Assembly (NCBI GenBank): GCA_021209875.1
Contig: JAGYVD010000001.1
Span: 806,001-870,000 of the forward strand
Length of the DNA: 64,000 nucleotides
Direction: 5' to 3'
Source of the DNA: Rosellinia necatrix
Lineage: Eukaryota; Ascomycota; Sordariomycetes; Xylariales; Xylariaceae
Below are positions 1 through 12,778 of this stretch, piece by piece (positions within the stretch are counted from its first letter, which is position 1; the number at the start of each line of letters is the position of its first letter). The translations under genes and the position numbers were made by a program. The notes under the pieces were generated by a model that worked only from the letters and a program-made list of their open reading frames with translations, ran no database searches and had not been told where the DNA came from.

Positions 1-3000
1 TTTTTAGCCGTAAAAGTTTTTTTTATTAACGTTTTTATTAATTAAACAAGCGTTATAATTAATATAATATTTAAAAAATCTTTTTGCTAGCTTTTTAATT
101 AATATAATCGTAAAAATCGCTAGTATTATAAACGTTATTATAATTATAAAAATTATTAATATTATAAATATTGTTATAATTAATTATATAGCTAGTAATA
201 TAAAAATTATTAAAAACTTTTATGTTTAATTTATATAGTTTTATTAATTTTGCAATTAATAATTTTAACTTTAAAAAACATTTAATGCTATATAGTTATA
301 ATTTTATATTTTTTTTAATTTTTAATTTAAGCGCGTAAAATAAAATTTTAGTTATTAATAATTAAATAATTTTAATTATTATGTTTAAAAGTTTTTAAGT
401 TTATTATTAAACAAGTTTTTAATTTTATTAATTTTATTTATAAAAATAGTCTTATTAAATAAAATAATTAAATTTATAAAGCTTTTATAATATATTATTA
501 AACTATTTTTAATATAAAAGTTTTTTACGATAAAAAAAATAAGCGCTACTGCGTTATTTTTTAAGTTTTAAAAATAATTATATAATTATTTTATAATTTT
601 ATATTAAATATTTACTATTATATTAATAATAATAGCTAATTTTTAATTATTATTAGTTTTATTTATTAAAATATAATATTATATTAGCTTTTATATATAA
701 CGTTATTAAAAATATATTTATAAATTTTTTTAATATTAAATAATATTTAATATTGTTATAACGTAAGGTTTATAATACTAGTTAGCGCTTTATAAAACTT
801 TAATCGTTAAACTTGTAAAAGTTAAGCTTGTTTAAACGTTAGCTATATAGTTTAAAGTTGTTTAAACGTAGTTTATATTGCTTAATAGTAAGTATTAATA
901 TTATTTTAATTAACGTTATTATTTATATTACTAGCGATTTTTTAGTTGTTTATTAAATTAATTGTTTTAGTTAATATAAACAATATTATCGGCGCAGTAT
1001 TAAAGTTATATTAATATTTCTGTTTATATGCTTATATAATTTAGCGCTTAATATTAATTTTTTTGTTTTAAATGTTTATAACTACAGCGTTATTATTTAT
1101 TAAAATATTTGCAATATTAACAGCTTTTTAAATAATTATAAGATTTATAGCAGAACTAGTTGTAATTAAATTATAAATAACTGCGTTAAAAATAATAGCT
1201 TTATATTATATGTTTTTATTAATTTAATACTTTTTTTTATTGTTATTATTAGCTGTTTTAATAAAAATAACAACGGTGTTTTTAATAAGTTTACGTTGTT
1301 TAAAAAAATAACTTGTTTAAAAAAAAAGTATTAATTAAAAAGCTTTTAAAATTATTAGCTATTTAAGTTCTATTTAAACTAATAAAAGCTTAATTTAATT
1401 AAAAAAAGTTTTAAAACTATATTTAATACTGCTAAAAATTTATAAAGCTTTAATATTTTTTATAATAAAAATATCGAAATATTTTTTAGTAATATTATAA
1501 TTATTTTTTAGTTTTTATTTTATAATTTTTAAGCTGCTTTTAATTTTAAAATATAATTTAAATTTAAAAAGTTAATAATATAATGTTATAATAGCTAAAT
1601 TAATAATAATATAATTATTATTAATATTATTTTAAATTAAATATTATTTAAAAATATGCTTTTAATAATTTTAAAAGTTAGTAAGCCTGCAACTAATAAA
1701 ACGTTATTAGTTTAAATTAGTTGATTTTTTTTATAGTTGCGTTTTTTAATTTTATATTAACTATAAATAATTTAAACGTTTAAGCAATTATTTTATTAAT
1801 AGTTAATTTATAATATGCTTACTAATTATATTTACAAACAATGTTTTAAAAAAAATCGGCTGCTATAATTATTATTTTAATTTAACTGCTGTAATAAAAA
1901 ATAAGTTTTAGGACTTTTTTTTAAATAAGCTTGTTAATTTAGTTATAGCTTAAATTACTGTTAAAAGCAACAATTTTATTACGGTCGGCCATAAAACAAT
2001 AGATTGTTTTTATAAATGCTATTTTAACTAAAAATATATATTAAAGCAGTAATAAAAATAATAAATAATAAATAAAATTGTATTAAATAGTATAAAAATA
2101 ATAAAAATTATAATAAAAATATATTATAAAATATAAAAATAGTAATAAAATACGTTATATAATATTAACAAGATATATATATAAATAAAAATATTAAAAA
2201 AAACTTTATATAAAAAAGCTTATATATAAAAGCTTTATATAAAAAAGCTTCGCGTGTTTTATTTTATGCAGCAGAATAAATAATTAATTATATATGTTAA
2301 ATAAAATATATTAAATAAACAGGCTGGTTATATTTAGTTTATTTAATTTAAATAACCAGGCTAGTTATATTTATTGCGCTATATGCAGTAGTATTTATAT
2401 ATTAATAATTAAAATAATATTTATTTATTACTAATTTTTGCTTAATACTTTTTTTATTATTTTTGTTATAAGTTTTGTTTTTTTAACGCGTTTAACACGT
2501 AGTTTTTTTAAAATAACCGGTTTTTTTATTAAAAGCTTTTATTAGTTTAATAGCGTTTTATATAAATAATATTTTAAAATATTATTTATTATATAAAAAT
2601 TATATTTTTTATTAAACAAAGTATTTTAATATTAAATATTTATTAGTTTTATTAATTTATTAAATTAATATAGTTTTAATTTTATAAAATATAAAATTGT
2701 TTATATTTTTTAATATAAATACGCTTAAGGCGTTTTTTTTGGTTAAAAAGTCTAGTTCTAGCAGCGCTAAAAATAAATATGCTACTAAAATAATTTAATA
2801 CACGCGTTAATATTTAAAAAGTTTAATTTATATGCTAGCTTACTTATTTTTTTAATATAATAAATAATTTTATTTATTGTTATAATTATTTTCGTAAAAA
2901 TTTTTAAACAGATAATATTTTTATATAAACGTAAAATTTTTTTTATTTATTTAAAATTAAATTAAATTATATTTAATATTATATTAAATTTTTATATTAG

Positions 3001-6000
3001 CTGCTATAAATTAAATTATTATTTTAATATTTATTTAATATAATTAGTTATAAAAATTAAAATTAATTAATTTATAAAATATTTTTATAATTAATAAAAA
3101 CTTTATAGCTTAAAGCTTAATATTATTTTATTTAGACTTTTTTACTGCTATTAATTTAGCGTTATTAAAATTATATTATAATATTAAAATAATATTTATT
3201 TATAGCGTTTTAAAAACATAATATAATAATAAATAATAATTTTAACGTTTTAATTACGTTTTTGTTTTAATCGGCGGTTTAAAAATAATAACATGTTATT
3301 ATTTTTAGTAATATATTTATTTTTATTTATAAAGTTTGCTAAAATTTAAATATAAATTTTAAGTTTTTATTTAAAATAATTTTTGCTAGCATGTTTTAAT
3401 TATATAATAATAATATAAATATTAAAACTTCTGCTTATTTTTAGCTTTATATATAGCGTTTTTAAATATTAATAATATTTTTTTAAAAAATTTATAAATA
3501 ACCGGCATAAAAAAGTCCTAGGTTATATAACCTTTTATTTTTTAAAAAATATCTGCTGCTAAAACTTCCAGTAGCTTAATAATAAAATCTATTATAATAA
3601 TATAATATAGTTATAATAGTTTTATAATAAGTTTTAATTTTTTAGTAGTTTTTATTAATTAATTATATATTTAAAACATTAAAAATAATATTAAATATAT
3701 TAAAATATTTATTTTAAAAGTTATAAATAATAAAGCTTTATAGTTTATAATATATTTTTAAAAATTAAAATAATATTTTTATTATATATTAGCTGCAGTA
3801 GTTATTATTAATAACTAGCTAAAATATATAACTTTATTTTGTTTTAAATGTTTATTATATAAAACAGATCGTTAAAAATTTTATAAAAAAATAAACTAAT
3901 AATCGGCTATAATATAAAATTAATTTTTTAAGTAATTATATATTTATTGTAGTTATTTTTATATTGCTTACTTATTTTTTAATTATTTTTATAAAAAATC
4001 TTTTTATAGCTTTAAATAATTTTTTTTTTAAACGTTATTTATTTTAATTTTATAGCTGCAACATAACCAAAATTTTTAATAATATTTTTAAATGTTTTCC
4101 GCTTTTATTATTTTAAATAATAATCTTATTAGCGTTATATATAGTTAATAGTTATAATAACATATTTAATATAAAATTAAGCTAACTTAATATATAGCAA
4201 ATATTTAGCTAAAATTAAAATAAATAAATAAATGCTGTTATTAATTTAATATTTAATTTTAAAATATTAATTAATTTTAAACTTATTTGTTTTATAATAC
4301 TTTATATAATAAAATAGTCTGTTAATATTACTATAAGCAGCATATAAAATTATATTTACGTTTATAATTAATAATATATTTAAATTAATATTAATTTTTT
4401 TTTAGTAGATTAATAAGTTATTTTTGCTATATAATAGTTTTGCTAAAAAATAAAATAAGTTTAATATTATTAATAAAAATTTTTTATTATTTTATATAAA
4501 GCTTATATAAAAATTATTATTTTATATTTTTGTTAGCAAAAATATTAAATTTAATAAAAATTATTTTTATAGTTCTAATGCTTAAAATAGCTAGTATTTA
4601 TAAGCTGGTTTTAAATAATTTTAAAGCTTTATATTTTTAAATTAGTTAATATAAATATAATTTTAGCTGTTTAATATTATTGCATTAAAATTGTTTTAAA
4701 ATAATTTTATTGTTTTTATATCTGCTAAAAGCTTTTTTTTTTATAATAATAAAAGCTTTTGCTAATATTAAAAATAAACTTATATAAAAATCCTATTATT
4801 TTAATATATATTTTTAAGTTTATAAATATTATTAATAGTTTTAATTTATAAATAGTTTTAATTTAATTATTAATAATTATAAAACTAAAGCTATTTATTA
4901 AAAAGCTTAATAGTTGTATTATAAAATATATTATAAATAATTTTATTAGTTTTAAACTAAAGTTAATATTATTAAAAACTTAAAAGTTTTTTAATATGTT
5001 TATAATATTTATTAGCGGTTTTAAAAATATTATAATATTATTAATATATTTTGTTATAAATCGGCTATATAATATAAAAATATTATTTATAAATTATTAT
5101 ATATAACTTAAACTATTTTTAAATTTTATTAATATAACTTTAAATATATAAAAAATTTTAATAAAATAATTATTATTTTATTTTTATAGCCTAGCTATAC
5201 TAGCAGTTAATAAAAAATTTAAAGCAATTAATTATTATAATATATTAATATTTTTTAGTTTAGCTATAATAGCTTTTATATTAATAATAAATAAATATTA
5301 AATATAATAATTTTATTTAACGATTAAATGTTAATTATTACTTGTTTTTTTTATTATTTATATAATATTATATAATAAATATTAAATATTTAAATAATAT
5401 TAATTATTTTATAAATTTTAGTTTTTGTTTTAATATATAAATTTAAACTATTTATTTATAATTTTTAGTTTTTAATTTTTAATATATATAGCTTTGCTAT
5501 ATTAAAAATTTAATTCTGTTATTTATTAACTAAATTTATTTATATTATATTATTTTTATTTATTTTAATAATATTTTTGTTTGCTAAGTTTTATATTTTT
5601 TAAAAATGTTTTTAATTTTATTATAAACGTGTTATTTAAAGCATAAATATATATTTTGTTTTTAGTTTTTATATAAAATATTAATTTAAACTTTTAAGCT
5701 TTTAAAAATAACTTTTAAAAGTATTAAATTTATTATATTTTATTATATTTTAAATGTTTTATTAAACTATTTAATAGTTTTAAATAAGCTAAAAGCTTTT
5801 TAAATATTTTAAAATCTTATAATATATAAAAATTATTTATAAATTTTTTAATATTAATACAACAGCTAATAAGTTAGTTTTTTTATATAATATAAACGTA
5901 GTTATTATTTTAATAATTTAATATTATATTTATTTATATTTTTATTATATAATAATATTTTAATAAATTTAATTTATAAAAAAACAGTTTTTAAACTTAT

Positions 6001-9000
6001 AAAAATATTATTATTTTTAATGCTTTTATAATTATAAATATAAATATATAATTTTAATAGAAATTATTGCTATTTTATTATAAAAATTAATATATATAAT
6101 TAATATTATAATTATTATATAAAATAATATTATAATATTAGCTGTTGTTATAACGCGCTGTTTTATTAGCTGTTTTTAATGCTGATTTTTATAAGCACAA
6201 CAATATTATTATAGCTTTTAAATATAATTAATTTTTATAAAAATTAACAATAGTTTTATTTATATTTATAAAGTTTGTTTTAATAGCAAGTTTAGCTTTA
6301 ATTTATTTATAATCTAAGCTTTAATTTAAAAAATTTTATTTTAAATATATAGTTTATTTTTTAGCGATATTTAATTAAAATTAAATTTGTTTTATAAAAA
6401 TAATTAAACTTTTAATTTTATTTATTATTATCGGCTGTTTAAACTATATTTTTTTATATATAATATAAATTAGCTTAGCTAGTTTTATATTATTATTATT
6501 ATAAAATAATTAATATTAAAATATATTATAATAATTTTATTTATATTATTAATTATAATTTATAATTAAAATATATATATTTTATTAAATATTATTTTAT
6601 ATTATATAAAATATTTTTAATATTATAAAATTATATTAAATATATTATCAGCTAAAAAGCTTTTGTTTTATTTAATTTAAATTAATTATTTTTTAATAAC
6701 TATAATAATAGCTTTTATATAATATATTATTTTTAATTATATAAACAAAAAAATAATTTTATTTAAAAATTATATATTATAATAATAATATTATATAACG
6801 TTTAGTTTTTATTATTAAACATTTAATAAGTTTACGTTAAAAAAATTAAATAAACAGTATTATTTTTTTAGTTTTTTATTAAAATATTTAATAAAAGTTT
6901 TTTTTTTTTTAATTTTTTTATTATAATATATTTATGCTGTAATAAGTTCTGTTTTTAAGCTTTTAATTAATTATTATTAATAAATAATAATATTTTATTA
7001 TTAATATTAATATAACTTTTTTAAAATCTATTATAATTAAACTTATTTATAAAATGTTTATTTAAATAGTTTTTATATTTAATAATAAGTTTTACGCTTT
7101 TATTTATTATAATTTTTTTATGTTTTTATAAATAATATAACGTTATATATTTAATATATAGCTTTTATTTTTAAAATTATTATATAAAAAATTCTGTTAT
7201 ATATTTAAAATTTATTATAGTTTTATATATTATTATAGTTTTAAAAACGTTTTTAGTTTTTATAAGTTTTTTATAGTTTTACAACTATATTATATTATAA
7301 AGTTGCTATTTTATTAGTTTTTTTTAATTAAAAAAATATTATTTATTAATTTTATATTAAAAAATAATAGTTTTAATAATAAAAAAAATAAAAGTTATAA
7401 AATAAAAAAAAAAGTTGTTTTTTTTATTATAATATAATAATATAGTTTTATATGTTTTTATTTTTTTAATATAATTATAAAATTAGTTTAAGCTAGTAAA
7501 TATTATTAGTTTTTATATAGTTGTTATAAATTTAAATAAAACTAGTTTTATATATAATTATAAAACTATATTTTTAAAATAAAACCTAAGTTTTAACAGC
7601 TTTTAATTATAAATATAGTTTATATTTAAATTAATATTTTTATAATATTAGCTGTTTATTATAAAAATAAATAAATGTTTATTTAATAATATTTATAATA
7701 TTTTTATAATATTTTATTTTAAGTTTATTTAATATATATTTAAAACTAACGTTTATTATTGCTTTAATAAAATTATTTAATATATTTATATATTAAAACT
7801 AAATATTGTTTTAAAATAATTAAAAAGTTATTTTATAATATTTTTATTTTAATATAGTTTAAAATATTTTATTTTATTAAAGCTATAAAAAATAAATATT
7901 TTTTAATAAGTATTTTTTTAATTATAATATAATTATTTGTTTTAAAATATTTAATAAATTAAAATAAAAATATTTAATTAAATAAATTTTTATGTTTAAT
8001 TTTTATTTAATATAAAAGCTAATTGTTTAAAAATAATATTAGCTGCTTTAAATATATTATTTATTATGTTTTTAATATTATTATTTTATATAAAAACTTA
8101 TATTATTATAGTTAATTTTATTATATAACGTTAAAATTTTTATTAAATAATATTTAAAAAACAGATTTAAAAAAAAAAATAAAAGTAGTAATAATAATAA
8201 ATTAAATAAAAATAATAAAAATATAAACAAAAAAAAAAAGTTTTTTTAAGTTTTATAATGCTATATTTTTAATATTTTTAATATAAAAATAGTTTTAATT
8301 TTAAAGTTTAAAAAATAAATTTAAATAGATTTATTTAAATAATAAAATAAAAAGTTTATATATAACTGTTTTAATAAAATAAGTTTATTAGTTTTATTTA
8401 CTGTTTGTTAAACTTTATATATATTAATTATTTATTTTTAAAATATAGCTTAAATTAAATATTTTAAATTTTATTATATTTTTTTTTTAAAAAATAATAA
8501 AAGTTTTAAAATTTATTAAGTTTAAAATTAAAGTTTAAAATTTTAATAAATAACGTTTAATTTATTTTTAAATTTAAAATATAACATAGTTGTTTTAAAA
8601 AAACAGCTATTTAATAATAAAAGTAATATTTTATTAATTTTAATAGATTTATAAAATTAAAAAGCTTTTATAGCAGAAATTATTAATAAAAATAAGATTA
8701 TTAAAAAAATAAGCTATTATTATAATAAAATAAAAATAAATATTATAAATAAAAATATTTTTAAATTATGCGTTATTTTTAAGCTATATATTTATGTTTA
8801 AATTATAAAGTTTATTAAAGGTTTTATAAATAACATGTTAATATTAATAATTATAAAAGTTTATTAATAATAAACTATAAAAGTTTAATAATAACGCGAT
8901 AACTTTTAAAAAAAAAAAAAAAAAAGCTAAAGTTTATTAGAATAAAAAAAAAAATATTTTAATATAAAAAAAAAAGCAGCTAAAAATTAAGCTTAGCAAA

Positions 9001-9440
9001 AAAAACGTATTTTTAATTAAATTAAACAGAATATATTTAAAAAAAAACAAGTTTATTAAAAGGCTGACCGTTTTATAAAAAAAAAACAAAAAAGGAAAAA
9101 ATCGACCAAAGTTACTAGCTATTAAATAATAGGCATTAAATAGTTTAAAAAAAATTAAAATTAATTTATTATTTATTTTTTAGTTTAATTAATATATAGC
9201 TATTCTTAAAAGCCTTCTAGAAAAAAGGCTTTATTAAAGAAAGCTTTCTAAAAGAAGGCTTCCTTAAGAAAGGCGTCCGACAAGATGGCTTCCCTAAGGA
9301 AGTCGTCTGTCGGGATAGCTTTACAATATACCTGTGGCTGAATACTAGTAGCAGTATTTTTATTGTTGGTTTAAATTTATAATTATATTAAATAAAATTT
9401 ACTTGTACTTATTATATTAGCTTTATATTTAAACTATTTT
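1..9440. repeat. AT-rich RIP-like isochore, gene-free
   Basis: This block is almost entirely A and T, with long runs of TA, TAA and TTAT. It has no open frame of useful length on either strand. Cytosine and guanine survive mainly in GC, CG and AGC/GCT contexts, while CA is rare. Loss of CpA in favour of TpA is the known signature of repeat-induced point mutation in Pezizomycotina, which acts on duplicated DNA such as transposons. I infer a heavily mutated repeat cluster, possibly pericentromeric or subtelomeric. The original element can no longer be recognised by eye. Composition changes sharply to normal between about 9330 and 9450. Confidence 0.85.
9196..9325. repeat. Degenerate short tandem/inverted repeats at the isochore edge
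   Basis: About six imperfect units of roughly 20 bases follow one another, each with an AAGGCTT or GGCTTCCTTAAG-like core. They become progressively more GC-rich towards the right, ending in units with GTCGTC and GTCGGG. Several units are internally palindromic. They lie exactly at the transition from the AT block to normal DNA, so they may be the less mutated end of a repeated element. Confidence 0.55.
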
Positions 9441-10082
9441 TAAATAGCATCTCCCCTTCCCCTCTATTAAACCATGTTTTCTGGTGCTTGGTTTGCATCA
9501 TTAGTTATATAGACCCGCCTATTACTCCACCACATGTAAGGCATAGATTTATATGCCGCTTTTACAGAGTTCCTCCAAACATATACTGCCAATTTTATGT
9601 TGGTACTATAAGCAGCCCCGTGGTCGCCGATATAACTGCAAAATTGGTCTAATGCGTGATAAACCAATATTTCGGAAGGGGATGGTGCCGTTGGACAGGA
9701 ACCCACCCACCAACGTGACGATCAACCGCTAGGGGGGCGGAATCAACGTGAAGAGCTGCCATACACTCGCTGTAAAATAGGCTTCAATCAATGCGGTCTT
9801 TCAATAAATACCTCCAGGAATGACGGTTATAACGCTCGATTCTCTTGAGCTACCAATAAAGAATTACTCTCACACTTCATATTTCTTCTACTTATGTTTC
9901 AATATTACATTGCTTTCCACAGCCCAACAATTGAAGGTGTCCATATTTTCAGGCCTGTTTGTGATTACGCATAGTGAAACTAGCGCGAGTGCGTAAGTCA
10001 TAGCATTTCGGCCAACTTTCATTACTTTTATGTACCTACGTATCTAACGGGAGGCACCTTTATCAGCGCCCTTTACCACAAT
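9441..10082. other. Intergenic between AT block and lectin gene
   Basis: Composition is normal. A 79-codon open frame on the minus strand (9467-9706) has no ATG at its start and no family resemblance I recognise, so I do not call it. Nothing else stands out. Confidence 0.5.
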
Positions 10083-10823
10083 ATGGACACCTTATTCCCG
10101 CGAGATTCTTGCTCGATAGTCACCGATCCTGCAGCCGCATCATCTATCCTATCCCGGGAAGCTGTGAAGCAAACCACTTCAGAGCACATCTCTCTAACAT
10201 GGCCCGACGACTACATTTCAGTTGACCCGGGGTGACTTCATTTCACGCGATACTTGCGAAGAAACCCCGGATGAAAATAAGAGACGCGTCCTTTTTCGGC
10301 CTCAAGTCACGGTCAATGTTTTCAATACCGGCGGCTCAAGTCGGGGGGGCTCCGGCGCTGGGGGGGGGATGGAACAGGTGGTTCAGCTACGGTTGGGGAC
10401 GGCTACGCCGGTAACGGATACGCTGGTAACGGATACGCCGGTAACGGATACGCCGGTACCGGCAATGATTTGATCTCTACATTTGCCAGCCAGCTTGCAG
10501 CCCTATCACAAAAGGTTGAGCAGCTTACCTTGCTAGGCCCAAGACTTACGGCTGAAACAGGAGCATGGAGCACCGAGAATATCCGGCCATGGGACCACCC
10601 TCAGCAAAAGACGGAAGGGCGCGTCAACTTCACTAAGACGTTTAAATCTGTCCCAGCAGTTATGACTAGCATCACCTCAGCTGATGTGTCCAATTCATCC
10701 AACTTTAGGGTCAAGGTTTATGCTACCGCGGTTGATATAAAGGGATTTACTGTAGTTGCTGAAACCTGGTGGGACACAAAATTGTATTCCTGCGGTGTAT
10801 CATGGACAGCTATAGGCGAGTAA
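10083..10823 (+). pseudogene. H-type lectin domain protein, frame broken twice
   Basis: The C-terminal part (about 10560-10820) is an H-type lectin domain (PF09458 family): a GAWST start, an F-K-VPAVM strand, a FRVKVYAT strand and the closing CGVSWTAIG. H-type lectins bind N-acetylgalactosamine-type sugars; a fungal role is not established. The frame from ATG 10083 ends at a TGA at 10233-10235, but coding sense continues one frame over (GDFISRDTCEETPDENKRRV), then returns to the first frame before the lectin domain. The first switch needs one base fewer in the GGGG run at 10229-10232. The second needs one base more (or two fewer) in the nine-G run at 10360-10368. A Gly-Asn-Gly-Tyr-Ala repeat linker and a short coiled coil precede the lectin domain. 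It is either a pseudogene or an intact gene with two homopolymer sequence errors. No splice sites explain the shifts. Confidence 0.8.
10401..10460 (+). repeat. 15-base tandem repeat encoding GNGYA
   Basis: Four near-perfect copies of a 15-base unit (GGTAACGGATACGCC type) lie head to tail inside the lectin gene. In the lectin-domain frame each encodes Gly-Asn-Gly-Tyr-Ala, a flexible linker. Such repeats commonly vary in copy number. Confidence 0.85.
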
Positions 10824-11977
10824 GAGAGTTGAAAGATGGATTTGAACCTGGGCAAGGATGGACGGAGCAAGTATCATTTTGTTATTTTTGGCTCATATTC
10901 ACTCGTCTGAAGAATAAATTTCCTGCTTTCATTAATGCTCTCAAACGCTGGCTTATCACGTATAACCATTTATGGGTTAAAAAAAAAGGGGCGGAAGTAG
11001 TTTAGTTCGGCTTTTTGCCTTCACTTGAGGGCCTTGGTCGTTGGTGGTAATCTCCTCGGTCGAACCCCTGGCTTCAGGTACAGTAGGATTTTCAGGTTTT
11101 CGTGGTCAGTCAAGACTTCGATAGCAAAACCCTTCCCGGTTCCAGCCCCAGGGGGCTCTTTGAATGCTGCAGGGTCGATAGAAACAGGGGCTTAAAGGCA
11201 CCTTCGAAGTTAGGCCCCAGAAAAGCCCGCACAAGATATAGGACAGCGCTGAGGCGGTTCACCAGCCAGCCTCTTCTGTCCTTCACATCATGCAAGATCA
11301 AAATTTCCTTGATACTCACTCAAGACATGCTATTTAGTCATTTTTTGACCGAGACCGTGCGGCCTTAACTTTGTTGATCACTAGGTTGACACCACCCGTA
11401 ATGAACATTCCTGCAGCAATTGCGAGTTTCTTATCTTCTTTCCCTGCTGGGGGCGAGTAATGCAAAAATAATGACGGTGAGCACTTACCGAGGAAATCAG
11501 AGAGGTACTTCCTATTTGGCGTACGTGGAGAGGTTCCGCTCCTTTGTAACCCGCGTCAGCCAAGTCGGAACTGATAGAATGACCCCATCATGGAGCGCAA
11601 CCTACCACTTGACGGACCAGCCTCACTGGCATTGCAGCCGTGTATGGGATCTGTTGAGCTGACTACTGCATTTCCCGCTATCAGAAGGCTTTCTTTCCCT
11701 TATCTTTCTATGCTTGTCCTGTTCGTCCTTTATGGCGGCTATATGTGTAGTTTTCTGCTTGAATTTTGATTGCATTGACACTCGTACAGAAGGGGTCAAG
11801 TTGTTGGCGTTGTAGAGTAGATAGCACACAAACGATCGTGTCGAGATTAAAACCATGAAAGGCGGTTAGATGCGTAGACCCTTTTCTTATTAAAATGAGC
11901 ACATCAATAATCCTACGGGATGCCCGAAGACCAGGACGACCAAAAGAACTGTCGTGAGGCTGTCAAGTAACATGGCG
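10824..11977. other. Intergenic, with a possible coding relic on the minus strand
   Basis: There is no complete gene. On the minus strand at 11110-11300 a short stretch reads HDVKDRRGWLVNRLSAVLYL. This resembles a motif I associate with large uncharacterised fungal proteins (HDV-RRGWLV-SALLHLVR type). It has no matching flanking exons that I can assemble, so at most it is a gene fragment. The rest shows nothing. Confidence 0.3.
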
Positions 11978-12778
11978 CTATATTTGAGAAACCCCTTCCT
12001 TGATGCTATGCAACGAAAACCCCAACGCATAAGTATCTTCCAACCCCGGTTTTAGTGTGAGACTTGGTATTTCATAGTCGCCGCCATTTTGGGGGCGATA
12101 TGCGATAGGCTTGGTGTCGGCGATGGCTCGTAATCTCTGTCGGAGTTCATCGGCCGTCGACTCGAACCCGGCATCGCCCAACCGATCCGTTCGGTACGCG
12201 ACGAAGGACGGCAAGACCTCGAAGCCGGGGTAGTACAGCATGCCGTGGGTGATGGGGAAGAGGACATCGTCGATGGGGCCGTTGACCCCCCTGGCGGAGA
12301 AGTGCTCCCTCCAGGCGCCGGCGGTGACCACCAGAAGGGCCCGCTTGCCCAGCATGGTGCCCTCCCCGTACCGGTCGCCCCACCGCGCGTCGCTGTGCTC
12401 GCCGAGGCCGTACGCGAAGCCGAACGAGTAGACCCTGTCGAACCAGCCCTTCAGGATGGCGGGCATCCCCATCCACCACAGCGGGAACTGGAAGATGACG
12501 GCGTCGGCCCACAGGAGCTTCTCCTGCTCGCGCTCCACGTCGTCCGTGAGGCCGGCCGACGCGTACGCCTCACCCGAGGCGTGCGCCACCTTGAGACGGG
12601 CGTCGGGCGGGAGGCGCGGGAAGTCGGCGCGGTCCGCCTGGCTCTTCCACCGCATGGCGTACAGGTTGGAGACGCGCACCTCGTGGCCCTGCGCTTCCAG
12701 CTCGTCGACGGTGACCCGGAGGAGGGCGCCATTGAGAGACTGCGGCTCCGGGTGGGCGAAAACGACGAAGACCTTCAT
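11978..12778 (-). CDS. NAD(P)H quinone oxidoreductase, flavodoxin-like fold
   Basis: Single-exon gene of 266 codons. The open frame runs further upstream, but the conserved beginning MKVFVVFAHPEPQSLNGAL (12778) is the natural start and gives the usual family length of about 260-270. The fold is that of NQO1/MdaB/YwrO flavoproteins: a first strand with AHPEP-SLN for FMN/FAD phosphate binding, then FQFPLWWMGMPAILKGWFDR, the highly conserved second flavin loop. These enzymes pass two electrons from NAD(P)H to quinones in the cytosol, protecting against quinone toxicity. Codons are GC-rich, more so than the neighbouring DNA. The flanks are gene-free, so no partner is indicated. The family call is strong; the physiological substrate is unknown. 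Confidence 0.88.
   Translation of the reverse strand: MKVFVVFAHPEPQSLNGALLRVTVDELEAQGHEVRVSNLYAMRWKSQADRADFPRLPPDARLKVAHASGEAYASAGLTDDVEREQEKLLWADAVIFQFPLWWMGMPAILKGWFDRVYSFGFAYGLGEHSDARWGDRYGEGTMLGKRALLVVTAGAWREHFSARGVNGPIDDVLFPITHGMLYYPGFEVLPSFVAYRTDRLGDAGFESTADELRQRLRAIADTKPIAYRPQNGGDYEIPSLTLKPGLEDTYALGFSLHSIKEGVSQI

Noticed and set aside
9467..9706. 79-codon open frame on the minus strand
   Set aside because: No ATG at the start, no family similarity, and it lies beside the mutated repeat block.
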